Shown here: positions 1 to 9,201 of the stretch, piece by piece
Layout of the letters: each line of letters opens with the position of its first letter
Position numbering within the stretch: position 1 is the first letter of the stretch
Assembly (NCBI GenBank): GCA_964393845.1
Contig: CAYMUX010000001.1
Span: 36,090 to 100,089, forward strand
Direction: 5' to 3'
Length of the DNA: 64,000 bases
From: UBA6902 sp964393845
GTDB lineage: Bacteria; Nitrospirota; Thermodesulfovibrionia; UBA6902
Notes under the pieces: model-generated
Database searches by the model: none
Seen by the model: the letters and a program-made list of their open reading frames with translations, nothing else
Told to the model about the DNA's origin: nothing
Program-made: the position numbers and the translations under genes

Positions 1-2
1 TC

Positions 3-1847
3 ATCCTGTCAAATCGGTATATCCAATATGAAATGTATAGAATAGCGGCTTTTGTTTTTCGAGAAAATATGAATTACAGTATTCTCTTTACTCTTGTCGG
101 ATTTGCGGGATTGTATATGCTCTGGTTTCTGCTCGTAGAAAAAATAAAATTTAATAAAATAAAAGTTGAATATTTCTATAAATTGGTAATCGTTATTTCC
201 TTTATATGTATAGTCACTGATTTATTACTTAGGGTATTCGTAGATATTCCTTTACTATACGGGCTAAAAGATTTATTAAGAATATCGCATCGGTTTCTGC
301 TGGGGCCAATGACGTTCCAGAAATTATTAGATACGGTAAACTCATTTCTTACAGGTTACATTATTTTAATTTGCATTGGCGCTATTGCCGTTCCCATTAT
401 ATATCGCTTGCTCAAGAGGTTACCAACGGAAAAATTATCAAACTGTGCACAAAAGAAATATTTTGCGCATTCAGCTCTTGTTTTAGGTGCTTTTATATTA
501 GTTTTAAACTTGAGTATTGTTATCGATAGAAGGATAAATACTCAGGATGGACCAAATGTTATTTTTATTGTTGTTGACGCCCTGCGGGCGGATCATATCA
601 GTAATTATGGATACGACAGATTAACCAGCCCGAATATTGATAGCCTGATCAACGATGGAATAGTGTTTGAAAATGCTATTAGCCAAGGCAACATGACAAC
701 GCTTTCAATGCCTTCCATGTTTACGGGACTATATACATCGGATCACGGAGCTCATATGTTGCGAAAAATAGAAACCAGATTTGCTCCTGTAAGTGATAGA
801 TTCACTACTATCGCAGAAGTTTTTAATAATGCCGGTTATATTACACAGGCGGTATCATGTCAGCCGTGGGTTTCTCCTGAAACTGGCTATGGCCAGGGAT
901 TTGACAGCTTTGAAATAGTCAGCGATTCAAGTGATAACTTATCTGATCAGATAACTGTTGAAAGAGCGCTTGAATGGATAAATAAGAAATCAGGTAAGAA
1001 ATTTTTTCTTTTCCTTAATCTAATGGGTCCACATACACCATATAATCCGCCGCCGCCATATGATACCCTGTATTTCTCAGAATATAAAAATAAATCAAAA
1101 TTGATTTCGGATTTGAATAATTTCTATTTGCAGCAGAATCACGGAGAATATTACAAATTATTAATGGATACTAAAGGGGAGAATATATCCAAAGACGAGT
1201 TGAATCAATTAATGTCTTTATATGACGGGAAAATAACCTACACCGACTATCAAATCGGCCGTTTGATTGATAAGTTGAAAGCGTTGAATATTTATGACAA
1301 TACCATGATAGTTTTGACTGCGGACCATGGAGAGGCCTTCCTTGAGCATGGTATGTTTTTACACGGCAGAAGTCTTTATAATGAAGAACTTCATGTTCCG
1401 CTTATTATGACTTATCCGAATAAATTACCAAAGGGAAGGAAAGTAAAAGATATCGTGGAACTTGTTGATATATTACCTACAATCGCAAGTGTCACAGGCA
1501 TCCCTGTATCCGGAATAAAAATGCGTGGAGTATCTTTATATCCTATGACTGATAATTCTGATCGTTTTGTTTATAGCGAAGGGAGCGGTCGCGTGAAATA
1601 CAGGACTGATAAATGGAGCCTTATTTGTGACAGCAGCGATTGGATTTGTGAGCTCTATGATTTGGAAAATGACCGCAGCGAATTAAATAACATAATAGAA
1701 AGCAATCATAATATTGCTTCTGAGATGAAAAAAGGACTTTTTAAAGTAGTTGATAATAAAATGTATCCTTCGGTCAGCACTGTCAAGGCCAGGATAATCC
1801 CCGAGGAAACAGAGAAGACTTTAAAATCATTGGGCTATTTGCGATAG
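3..1847 (+). CDS. Membrane-anchored sulfatase-fold protein (Thr-type), 5' end outside window
   Basis: Alkaline phosphatase superfamily / sulfatase-fold protein acting at the outer face of the inner membrane. The frame is open back to base 3, so the gene probably begins upstream; ATGs at 33 and 69 lack convincing ribosome sites. Counting from the ATG at 33, about four hydrophobic segments (roughly 15-36, 48-70, 106-128, 144-166) precede the catalytic domain. Visible motifs are metal Asp182 in VDALRADH, HTPYNPP near 345 and DHGE near 431. The nucleophile position, ten residues before the Gly of FTG, is Thr222 with no C/S-x-P-x-R, so formylglycine formation is not expected. The protein ends in LKSLGYLR, a tail shared with four paralogues downstream. 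Annotators would call it a sulfatase. Phosphotransferase or phosphatase chemistry, as in LtaS or EptA relatives, is equally possible. Confidence 0.85.
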   Translation: MLSNRYIQYEMYRIAAFVFRENMNYSILFTLVGFAGLYMLWFLLVEKIKFNKIKVEYFYKLVIVISFICIVTDLLLRVFVDIPLLYGLKDLLRISHRFLLGPMTFQKLLDTVNSFLTGYIILICIGAIAVPIIYRLLKRLPTEKLSNCAQKKYFAHSALVLGAFILVLNLSIVIDRRINTQDGPNVIFIVVDALRADHISNYGYDRLTSPNIDSLINDGIVFENAISQGNMTTLSMPSMFTGLYTSDHGAHMLRKIETRFAPVSDRFTTIAEVFNNAGYITQAVSCQPWVSPETGYGQGFDSFEIVSDSSDNLSDQITVERALEWINKKSGKKFFLFLNLMGPHTPYNPPPPYDTLYFSEYKNKSKLISDLNNFYLQQNHGEYYKLLMDTKGENISKDELNQLMSLYDGKITYTDYQIGRLIDKLKALNIYDNTMIVLTADHGEAFLEHGMFLHGRSLYNEELHVPLIMTYPNKLPKGRKVKDIVELVDILPTIASVTGIPVSGIKMRGVSLYPMTDNSDRFVYSEGSGRVKYRTDKWSLICDSSDWICELYDLENDRSELNNIIESNHNIASEMKKGLFKVVDNKMYPSVSTVKARIIPEETEKTLKSLGYLR

Positions 1848-1857
1848 GATATTGACA

Positions 1858-3717
1858 TTGAAGAAAAAAATACCTGTCATTCTATTCCTGATAATCCTCT
1901 TTGCCCTTGCTCTGAGATTATACGGAATTAATTTTGATGTCCCCCATCCGGACGATTATATAACTGTTCAGGGGGCCATGTATTTTGGACCGGCGCACAT
2001 TCCTCTCAACAGGTTTGGACTTTATGGTCTCTATGTATGGCCGGCATTTACCATGGTCTATATTCAATCGGTCCTTTTTTCGCTGTATTTCCTTGTTGGA
2101 ATGATATTGGGCATATTTCCGGATATAGAGAGTTTTAGAAATCTTTATCTTTCAGATCCATCAAGCTTTCATCTGATAGGCCGTATAATGAGTGTTTTAT
2201 TTGGAATAAGTACTGTCTGGGTTTTATATTATCTGGGAAAAAGGTTATATAATCATAATGTCGGCTTGATGGCCGCACTTTTTCTTTCTGCAAGTTTTAT
2301 TCACAGCTTCCATTCGCAATATATAAGGCCTGATATTCCTTCGACGTTTTTTTCTGTATTAGCGATTTTGTATTGTCTCCTGATCCTGGAAAAAGGAGAT
2401 TTGAAATTATATGTAATGGCAGGTGTTATGACAGGACTTGCTACAGCGACAAAATTTACATCAGCTGTTCTTATACTTCCGGTAATTGCAGCACATATTA
2501 TGGCTGAAGGAAAAGAATTATCAAGCGATAAACATAAGACGAAGGCCAAAGAGCTGCTTCCTGTTATCTTAATAATTTCCGGCGCTGTTATGTCGGCATT
2601 AAGCATGATGTTCATATTTAATTTAATTAGCCTGGATGGGGTACGCTTTTCTCCTCATGAAGAACTCAATCAAAAGGTCATTGTTTCCCTGAGGCTCTTA
2701 ATAAAGGCCCTTGCCGTGCCGGGATTCTTTTTAATTATCGCGGGTGTTTTATGCAAGTGTTCAACTTCTGTAAGAAATATTACAGTTAACCTGTTGAGTA
2801 ACAGAAAACTATTATTTAGTATGGCTGCCGCCTTTTTGAGTTTTATGGTTTTTGATCCTATTTTTTTCCTTGATATCAAAAATCAAATCCGGATATTTCT
2901 TACTGACGCTAATTACGGAGGCAAAAATGTCTATTTTATCGGCATAGAAAACCGGGGGTTTTTAGATAATATCTGGTGGTATATTAAAGGGCCTATTAAC
3001 TGGGGATCAGGGCTTCATATTGAGATCATGGCCGGACTTGGTCTATTGATTGTTCTAATCAGGAAAAGAAGAGAGGATTTGCTTGTCCTTTTGTTCCCGA
3101 TGATCTTTCTTCTTGTTCTCGGGGCTGGTAAATATAAGTGGGAACGTTATGCAGTAACATTCATGCCTTTCGTAGCGTTATACGCCGCTTATTTTCTTTA
3201 CTCTCTTACGGAGAAGATTTTTACATATAGAATGCAAGAGAACCAGAAGGCTGTTGTAACGGCATTCTTATCAATTATTCTTGTTTTGCCGATGACATAC
3301 GATATCCTGCGCTATGATTACCTTCTTATCCATAAAGACACGAGGGTGACGGCCAAAGAGTGGGTGGAAAATAATATTGTTTACGGAAGCAAAATCGGGC
3401 AGGATGCATATACATGCGATCTTTCAGATGAAATCTACAAGATCACAAGAAAATATTCTTTAAGTGATGTGCCTCTTAATTATTACATTGACAATAACTT
3501 TGAGTACTTGATAGTAAGTGATACACAATACAAGAGGTATATGGCGAACGCTTTGAAATATCCTGAAAACGTTAAGTTTTACACTTCACTTTTTTCGGAA
3601 GGAAAACTGATAAAAGAGATAGAGCCGGGAAATGATCTGTGGCCGAAACCCGATGAAAGGTTTTTAAAGTATCATATGCATGTTTCGCCTACAATAAAAA
3701 TATATAAAATTAAATAA
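1858..3717 (+). CDS. GT-C family glycosyltransferase, PMT/ArnT-like (GT39)
   Basis: Integral-membrane glycosyltransferase expected to use a polyprenyl-phosphate sugar and transfer it on the periplasmic side. About ten hydrophobic helices are visible, the first at the N-terminus. An acidic motif in the first outer loop (HPDDY, near residue 29) matches the catalytic Asp/Glu of PMT-type enzymes, and a second conserved stretch is YIRPDIP near 155. The C-terminal 130 residues form a soluble domain. The TTG at 1858 is preferred over the in-frame TTG at 1852 because AGGA at 1846-1849 sits eight bases before it. The gene follows the upstream sulfatase-fold gene by ten bases, so the two are probably co-transcribed. 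Substrate and acceptor cannot be read from the sequence. Confidence 0.82.
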   Translation: MKKKIPVILFLIILFALALRLYGINFDVPHPDDYITVQGAMYFGPAHIPLNRFGLYGLYVWPAFTMVYIQSVLFSLYFLVGMILGIFPDIESFRNLYLSDPSSFHLIGRIMSVLFGISTVWVLYYLGKRLYNHNVGLMAALFLSASFIHSFHSQYIRPDIPSTFFSVLAILYCLLILEKGDLKLYVMAGVMTGLATATKFTSAVLILPVIAAHIMAEGKELSSDKHKTKAKELLPVILIISGAVMSALSMMFIFNLISLDGVRFSPHEELNQKVIVSLRLLIKALAVPGFFLIIAGVLCKCSTSVRNITVNLLSNRKLLFSMAAAFLSFMVFDPIFFLDIKNQIRIFLTDANYGGKNVYFIGIENRGFLDNIWWYIKGPINWGSGLHIEIMAGLGLLIVLIRKRREDLLVLLFPMIFLLVLGAGKYKWERYAVTFMPFVALYAAYFLYSLTEKIFTYRMQENQKAVVTAFLSIILVLPMTYDILRYDYLLIHKDTRVTAKEWVENNIVYGSKIGQDAYTCDLSDEIYKITRKYSLSDVPLNYYIDNNFEYLIVSDTQYKRYMANALKYPENVKFYTSLFSEGKLIKEIEPGNDLWPKPDERFLKYHMHVSPTIKIYKIK

Positions 3718-3735
3718 AAGTATAAGGAGACGACA

Positions 3736-5151
3736 ATGAAGTGTATATTAGCAATGCCGGCGTGGGACCTTTCAGATTCCCACACCAAAGCCATGAGAAG
3801 TTCTGTTGCCGGAATATGGCCTCCGCCCGGACTGATGTCCATTGCAGCGGTCTTGAGAGAGGCGGGACACGATGTTACTATTCTTGACGGTACCCTCCTT
3901 TCAGCAGAAGAGATATTGAAAGGCATCGACGATATTAAACCTGGGTTTCTGGGGATATCCTGTGTTTCTCTTATGTGGCCGAAGGCGAGGGACCTTGCGA
4001 AAGATGTGAAAGAAAAGCATCCTGATGTGTATATTGCGGTCGGCGGACCAGGCCCTTCTTATTTCCAGGAAAAGTGTTTTGAAGAATCCGGTGACATTGA
4101 CGCGGTTTGCCTTAGAGAGGGAGAATATACCGCCAGGGAAATCGTGAAAAGACTGGAAAAGGGTGAAGGCATGGAGGGCTGCGAGGGGACGATAATAAGA
4201 ACTAAAGAAGGGATCATACGCAATCCTGAAAGGCCCCTGATAGAGAATCTTGACGAGCTTCCACCTTATGCCCTTGATCTGCTTGATATGCATAAATATC
4301 GTCCGCCCGTGGGACATTACAGCAGGCTCCCTATCGCCCAGATGATGAGCGCGAGAGGGTGCCATCTCAAGTGCATATACTGCTACAGGGTAAACGGCAA
4401 GACCATACGGCTTAAATCAGCCAAAAACGTAGTGGATGAGATGGAGCACTATATCAAAAGATTCGGAGTAAGAGAGATAAAATTCTGGGATGATCTTTTC
4501 ACATATGACAAACAAAGGGTCCTGGATATCTGCGATGAAATTAAAAAAAGAGGCCTTGATGTTACATGGTTCTGTGCTTCGCGTGTGGACACAATCGATG
4601 AGATTATGCTGAAAAATATGGCTGAAGCCGGCTGCTGGTGTATTCTTTACGGCATTGAAACAGGGGTGCCCAAAAACCAGAAAACAATAAAGAAGAACCT
4701 GGACTTGTCGAGAGCGCAGGAGACTATACGGCTGACTCACAAATACGGGATAAAAACATTTGCCACGTTTATACTGGGGATTCCCGGCGAAACTTACGAA
4801 GAGGGATTACAGACCATTGAATTCGCGAAGAAACTCGATCCTTTTTACGCCGAGTTCTTTACATTCACTCCGTTCCCCGGATCGCCCGTATATGATGAAA
4901 TCAGCAAACACGGAACGCTCAGCTCTAATCTTTCCGACATCGGCATGCACAGGATGGGCTTTGTCCCCTATTCCATGACCAGACAGCAGCTTGCCAAACT
5001 CTGCACGATGTCATACAGAAGCGTATACATGAGGCCGAAACATGTTTTGCGCATGCTTCTCAGCATCAGGTCATGGCTGGAGCTGAAGAACATGTTCAGG
5101 GGGGCCGTGGGTATTTCAAACATGCTTTTCGGAAGACATACCTCTGAATAA
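3736..5151 (+). CDS. B12-binding-domain radical SAM protein
   Basis: The N-terminal ~140 residues look like a cobalamin-binding Rossmann domain (AGHDVTILDG, then a GGPGPS loop). A radical SAM barrel follows with the cluster motif C-x3-C-x2-C (CHLKCIYC, near residue 210) and the Elp3-like run of later strands (YGIETG, GIPGET). Length 471 aa is usual for the BchE/HpnJ-like group. The start is well supported by AAGGAGA at 3724-3730. Family members methylate or rearrange lipids, sugars and cofactors; here a modified lipid carrier or sugar is plausible from context, but the substrate is unknown. The gene looks more GC-rich by eye than its neighbours, which may mean separate acquisition. It lies between a GT39 and a GT2 gene with short gaps. 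Confidence 0.85.
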   Translation: MKCILAMPAWDLSDSHTKAMRSSVAGIWPPPGLMSIAAVLREAGHDVTILDGTLLSAEEILKGIDDIKPGFLGISCVSLMWPKARDLAKDVKEKHPDVYIAVGGPGPSYFQEKCFEESGDIDAVCLREGEYTAREIVKRLEKGEGMEGCEGTIIRTKEGIIRNPERPLIENLDELPPYALDLLDMHKYRPPVGHYSRLPIAQMMSARGCHLKCIYCYRVNGKTIRLKSAKNVVDEMEHYIKRFGVREIKFWDDLFTYDKQRVLDICDEIKKRGLDVTWFCASRVDTIDEIMLKNMAEAGCWCILYGIETGVPKNQKTIKKNLDLSRAQETIRLTHKYGIKTFATFILGIPGETYEEGLQTIEFAKKLDPFYAEFFTFTPFPGSPVYDEISKHGTLSSNLSDIGMHRMGFVPYSMTRQQLAKLCTMSYRSVYMRPKHVLRMLLSIRSWLELKNMFRGAVGISNMLFGRHTSE

Positions 5152-5161
5152 GGGATCAGAA

Positions 5162-6151
5162 ATGCCTGGACTGCCTTTTGTTTCAATAATTATTGCCTGC
5201 CGGAGCATAGATAAAGACACGTCGATATGCATCCGGGAATGCCTGGCGCTGGACTATCAGGATTTTGAGATTATCGTTCTGCCTGATCACAGTGAAATAG
5301 TGGATAAAGAAAATGTAGTAGTTATCCCTACAGGCGTTGTAAAACCTTCCATAAAGAGAAATCTTGGCATGATAAAAGCAAAGGGGGAGATTTTTGCCTT
5401 TATCGATGCTGATGCGTACCCGGAACGAGATTGGCTTAAAAAGGCTGTTCAGTATTTTATTTCTTCACGGGATGTGGGGGCAGTCACAGGCCCGAATATC
5501 ACTCCGCCTGAAGATAATTTCCGGCAGAAAGTCAGTGGTGATATCTTGAATTCCTATGTGGGCCTTGGCAAATTCAGCAGGCGTTATCAAATTACAAAAG
5601 GAGATTTTGAGACAAAGGATATTATGTCATGCAACTTTATTTTTTCAAGAAGCGTTGCAGAAACACTCAACGGTTTTGATGTAACGCTCTTGACAGGCGA
5701 GGATTATAAACTGGGACTTGAGATATTAGCATTGGGCAAGAAAATAGTCTATTCTCCAGGCGTGTGTGTTTATCATCACAGGAGACCCGTATTCCTGCCC
5801 CATCTGAAGCAGATGTGGAATTACGGCAGAGATAAGGGAATATTGATGAGGGATTTTTTTTCCATAGATAAGACAGTATATTTTCTGCCTACAGCATTTA
5901 TTACCTGGATACTGGGAGGCATGCCCGTGTCCTTTTTAGGACATGGGCATTTAAAGACGCTTTATCTTGTGACACTTTCCGGATATCTGACAGCTGTGCT
6001 TGTGTCAAGTCTGAGTATAGACGATAAAAAACGGTCTGCCTATGTATTTTGCGGCATATGTTTAACTCATATAGTGTATGGCATAGCATTTGTTAAAGGC
6101 CTGATTGCCCGAAAAGATCCTGACAATCAATCTTCTAATAATAAGAAATGA
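5162..6151 (+). CDS. Glycosyltransferase family 2 with C-terminal membrane segments
   Basis: GT-A fold glycosyltransferase. The N-terminal strand VSIIIACR, the DxD motif at Asp82-Ala-Asp84 (FIDADAYP) and a later TGEDY acidic motif mark the nucleotide-sugar site and catalytic base. Three hydrophobic segments near the C-terminus (about 240-310) anchor it to the membrane with the catalytic domain in the cytoplasm. It starts ten bases after the radical SAM gene, and its stop overlaps the next start in ATGA at 6148-6151, so translation of the two is likely coupled. Probably adds one sugar to a lipid-linked intermediate. Donor and acceptor are unknown. Confidence 0.85.
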   Translation: MPGLPFVSIIIACRSIDKDTSICIRECLALDYQDFEIIVLPDHSEIVDKENVVVIPTGVVKPSIKRNLGMIKAKGEIFAFIDADAYPERDWLKKAVQYFISSRDVGAVTGPNITPPEDNFRQKVSGDILNSYVGLGKFSRRYQITKGDFETKDIMSCNFIFSRSVAETLNGFDVTLLTGEDYKLGLEILALGKKIVYSPGVCVYHHRRPVFLPHLKQMWNYGRDKGILMRDFFSIDKTVYFLPTAFITWILGGMPVSFLGHGHLKTLYLVTLSGYLTAVLVSSLSIDDKKRSAYVFCGICLTHIVYGIAFVKGLIARKDPDNQSSNNKK

Positions 6152-6921
6152 TTATGGAGTATGAGACAATGGAAAATTCACCTTTCGTATCTTTAGTTAT
6201 TCCGACTTACAATGAGGAAAAAAGGCTCAAGGACAGCCTGATATCGATACAAAAATACATTGGAGAAAAACCTTATTCCGTTGAGATAATTGTAGTGGAT
6301 GACGGCAGCATAGATGAAACCATATCAGTTGCCAGAGAATGCCTGAACGGAAATTGCAGACATTCCATATTGACTTCTTCAAGAAACGGAGGCAAGGGTT
6401 ACGCTGTAAAAAAAGGAATCCTGAATGCAAAAGGGAAATACATTGTTTTTATGGATGCGGATTTGTCCACTCCGATAAAAGAACTGGACAGGTTCTTGAA
6501 AATACTAGAGGAGGGATGTGATGTTGTAATAGGTACCAGGAAAAACAGGGAGGCAAGCGTTATGAAGAGACAGCCTCTGTACCGGGAATTATTAGGCAAA
6601 GGTTTTACCTTCTTGTCGAATATGCTGCTGGTGGAAGGGGTCTCGGATTTTACTTGCGGATTTAAGGGATTTAAGAAAGAGGCGGGCCAGGACATATTTC
6701 GAAGACAGTTAATACAAAATTGGAGCTTTGATGCGGAAATATTGTTTTTAGCAAAAAAGCTTGGATATAAAATAAAAGAGATCCCTGTTACCTGGTTTGA
6801 TGCAGAAGGATCAAAAGTAAGGTTATCGAGAGACATTATAGGTTCATTAAATGGTATTCTGCGAATCAGACTCAATTATGTATTTGGGATTTACGGGTTG
6901 AGGGAAAGAGGTAATAAATAA
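6148..6921 (+). CDS. Polyprenyl-phosphate glucosyltransferase-like GT2
   Basis: GT2 enzyme of the dolichyl-phosphate beta-glucosyltransferase type, 257 aa. It carries the nucleotide-binding motif VVDDGS near residue 50 and FMDADLSTP near 105, where Asp-x-Asp binds the metal. The run GTRKNR then DFTCGFKGF is typical of enzymes that load a sugar onto a polyprenyl phosphate. It has no strong membrane segment. Its product would feed the GT-C enzymes encoded on both sides. The ATG at 6148 overlaps the previous stop. An in-frame ATG at 6169 has GGAG nine bases upstream and could be the true start, which would shorten the protein by seven residues. Confidence 0.85.
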   Translation: MIMEYETMENSPFVSLVIPTYNEEKRLKDSLISIQKYIGEKPYSVEIIVVDDGSIDETISVARECLNGNCRHSILTSSRNGGKGYAVKKGILNAKGKYIVFMDADLSTPIKELDRFLKILEEGCDVVIGTRKNREASVMKRQPLYRELLGKGFTFLSNMLLVEGVSDFTCGFKGFKKEAGQDIFRRQLIQNWSFDAEILFLAKKLGYKIKEIPVTWFDAEGSKVRLSRDIIGSLNGILRIRLNYVFGIYGLRERGNK

Positions 6922-6947
6922 TGTCACGCTATAGGATAGGGGATTAA

Positions 6948-7697
6948 ATGAGAGAAGAGTTTTATGATGAATTTTCAACGCTGGTAAATTGGCACTGGTG
7001 GTATATAGGCCGTAAGAAAATAGTACTGAAACAAATAGAAAAATACTTTAACACGGAAGGGGCAAATATCCTGGATATAGGATGCGGGCCCGGTGGCATG
7101 TTAAATGACTTACAAGCCTGTGGAAAAGTGTTTGGAATAGACAGCAGTTTCAAGACCATAAAATTATGCAGAGAAAAGGGTTACTTAAATACCTGTAATT
7201 CTAATGTGGAAAATCTGCCGTTTGAAGATTCTTCTTTTTCGGCGGTTTTAATGCTGGATGTGCTTGAGCATGTTAATAATGATAAAGATGTCCTTAATGA
7301 AGCGGTACGAGTATGTAAGCCGGGAGGGCTTATACTTCTTACCGTACCTGCGTTCCGGTTTCTATGGGGTAATATAGATATTGTTACCCATCACAAAAGA
7401 AGATATACGATCAATGATCTGAAAATGCTGATGGGAACAAGCGGGGTACGCATTGTAAAGGCGTCGTACTTTAATTTTTTCTTGTTTCCCTTTATTGCCG
7501 CCGTTAGAATTATGGAAAGATTTATGTTCAAGAAATTTCAGGGTGAAGCGCCGGTTAAATCCGATTTTGCATTCAACAAACCCGGAATTATCAATCAACT
7601 GTTGACCGCAGTCTTTGCGGTTGAATCCAAACTGCTTTCCTCATTTAATTTCCCTGTCGGAGTATCTATAATTTTCTTATTGAAAAAAGCAGCGTGA
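6948..7697 (+). CDS. Class I SAM-dependent methyltransferase
   Basis: A Rossmann-type methyltransferase of 249 aa. Motif I is ILDIGCGPGG near residue 40 (SAM binding), followed by an acidic strand end (FGIDSS) and motif LMLDVLEHV near 105, as in the Methyltransf_11/UbiE-like group. The N-terminal WHWWYIGRKK stretch and the C-terminal hydrophobic patch are common in methyltransferases of lipid or polysaccharide loci. AGGGGA at 6938-6943 supports the ATG at 6948. Its stop TGA overlaps a possible GTG start of the next gene. A role in O- or N-methylating a sugar or lipid-linked intermediate is inferred from context only. Confidence 0.85.
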   Translation: MREEFYDEFSTLVNWHWWYIGRKKIVLKQIEKYFNTEGANILDIGCGPGGMLNDLQACGKVFGIDSSFKTIKLCREKGYLNTCNSNVENLPFEDSSFSAVLMLDVLEHVNNDKDVLNEAVRVCKPGGLILLTVPAFRFLWGNIDIVTHHKRRYTINDLKMLMGTSGVRIVKASYFNFFLFPFIAAVRIMERFMFKKFQGEAPVKSDFAFNKPGIINQLLTAVFAVESKLLSSFNFPVGVSIIFLLKKAA

Positions 7698-7759
7698 ATC
7701 ATTATATGTCCATACAATACTACCTTGTCAAGGCTGTTAATTCCATGGTTTCAGGTATC

Positions 7760-9154
7760 ATGAGGCAGATGATAATTAATTCGGAAAAGTACTGTCTTCT
7801 GACGGTCATTTCCCTGACGATGATCATAGTTACTGCCGGGTGCCGTGTTTCCGAAAGAAATAAGAATTCTGCTGCTACAGAAGGGCTCCGGCCTGTCGTT
7901 ATTGATGACAGAAACATTGTCGGAGATCATGTAACCACCCGTCCACATAACCGAAAAGTTATATATCATGCCGCCGGCGGTTACTGGTATGTTTTTTATG
8001 GACATGGCGGTAAAGATCCTGACGGCAAACATCGGGTATCATGGCGCTCGTCGAAAGACGGGATAAACTGGTCGGAACGTTATACAGCTTTTGAAGGAGG
8101 TTCTCATTCCAGCTCTCTGGATGTTATGGCTACTGATGACAAAATCACAGCATTGATTTTTCGTCCTGATTACTATCGTGAGCGTGCCAATGTTCCCGAA
8201 GAGCGAAACGGAATACTCTGGTTTAAGCGTCAAGACCATGATTTCTATTTGCCTTATGAAATTAGTCAATATTATATGAGTGAAGGTGACTTAATACCAG
8301 GGCCTGTCTATCCGGTTATGGGCGGTACTTCATATGAGGGATTAGTCCATTATGGCTCTTTGACACAAGACTCGGATGGATTTTTCTGGGTTGGGGGGCG
8401 CATGGAAAGGCACTTGGAAAAAGAACCTTTCGAAGCATGGGTGAGCCGCTCAAGTAAAGCAAACGATATATCAAAATGGGAGCCGCATATTATGCTTTAT
8501 CGTGCTGCTGCGCGCGGCACGGTTGCAGTTCAGGTCGTTGCGCTGGATGGCGGAAAAATCTTTGCCGTGATCTACTCAAAATCTGATGTGAAGATTTTCG
8601 GTTCTTTATACGATCCAAAAACCGGCAGATGGGAAAAACCGTATGTAATTACAGAAGGCAATGCAGAGAGTAAACGGGCAGTTGCAGCTTTTGATCCCGG
8701 GACTAATCGTCTGCACCTCGTTTATATTGATAACTCAGGAGCGCTAAGACATAAAATCTTATCGCACCCTTATGAGGGAGATGATTGGTCGCCAAAAGCA
8801 GGGAACGGAAGTCCGGGTTTCTTAATTGATTCAAATGTCGTTACAAAAATAAAAGCGGGTAATGATATTTCTCTTTCTGTTGATACCTCAAAAGTTCCGG
8901 CCCACTTAGTTGTGGCCTATCAAAAAGAAACTCCCCATTATCGCATACGTTGGTATGACGGTAAGGAATGGGGAACAGGGGAGTTTCAAATCGGGATACA
9001 GGAACCAGACCGTTATACTGATGAGATCAGCTTGATTAGAGACTATTCTGATCAATTGGGCCTGATTTATTATGTTAAACCTGATATGAAGCGGAAAGGT
9101 GAAGTACACTTTTTGAAGATTCCGAAAGATATTTTTCAGGACAATAAAAATTAG
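7760..9154 (+). CDS. BNR-repeat (sialidase-like beta-propeller) lipoprotein
   Basis: Secreted lipoprotein with a signal peptide that ends in a lipobox (VTAGC) near residue 28. An Asp-box appears at SSKDGINW near residue 90 of the chosen form, with more propeller-like strands (DGFFWVGG, YDPKTGRW, IRWYDGKEW) to the end, matching the BNR_4-type family. The frame opens at GTG 7694 and has ATGs at 7706 and 7745. I chose ATG 7760 because it gives a conventional positively charged n-region and has an AGG a few bases upstream. Such proteins bind or cleave carbohydrates at the cell surface. Sialidase activity is not supported because I do not see the arginine triad clearly. Confidence 0.72.
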   Translation: MRQMIINSEKYCLLTVISLTMIIVTAGCRVSERNKNSAATEGLRPVVIDDRNIVGDHVTTRPHNRKVIYHAAGGYWYVFYGHGGKDPDGKHRVSWRSSKDGINWSERYTAFEGGSHSSSLDVMATDDKITALIFRPDYYRERANVPEERNGILWFKRQDHDFYLPYEISQYYMSEGDLIPGPVYPVMGGTSYEGLVHYGSLTQDSDGFFWVGGRMERHLEKEPFEAWVSRSSKANDISKWEPHIMLYRAAARGTVAVQVVALDGGKIFAVIYSKSDVKIFGSLYDPKTGRWEKPYVITEGNAESKRAVAAFDPGTNRLHLVYIDNSGALRHKILSHPYEGDDWSPKAGNGSPGFLIDSNVVTKIKAGNDISLSVDTSKVPAHLVVAYQKETPHYRIRWYDGKEWGTGEFQIGIQEPDRYTDEISLIRDYSDQLGLIYYVKPDMKRKGEVHFLKIPKDIFQDNKN

Positions 9155-9201
9155 TTTGAATAAGGCAGAAACTTCATTAATTATGCTTTCAGGAGGATAT
9201 A

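Noticed and set aside
3901..4365. 154-codon reverse-strand open frame in the radical SAM gene
   Set aside because: Shadow of the B12-binding domain; no ribosome site or recognisable product.
6399..6875. 158-codon reverse-strand open frame opposite the GT2 gene
   Set aside because: It lies wholly antisense to a gene with complete GT2 motifs and shows no domain, start signal or own neighbourhood.
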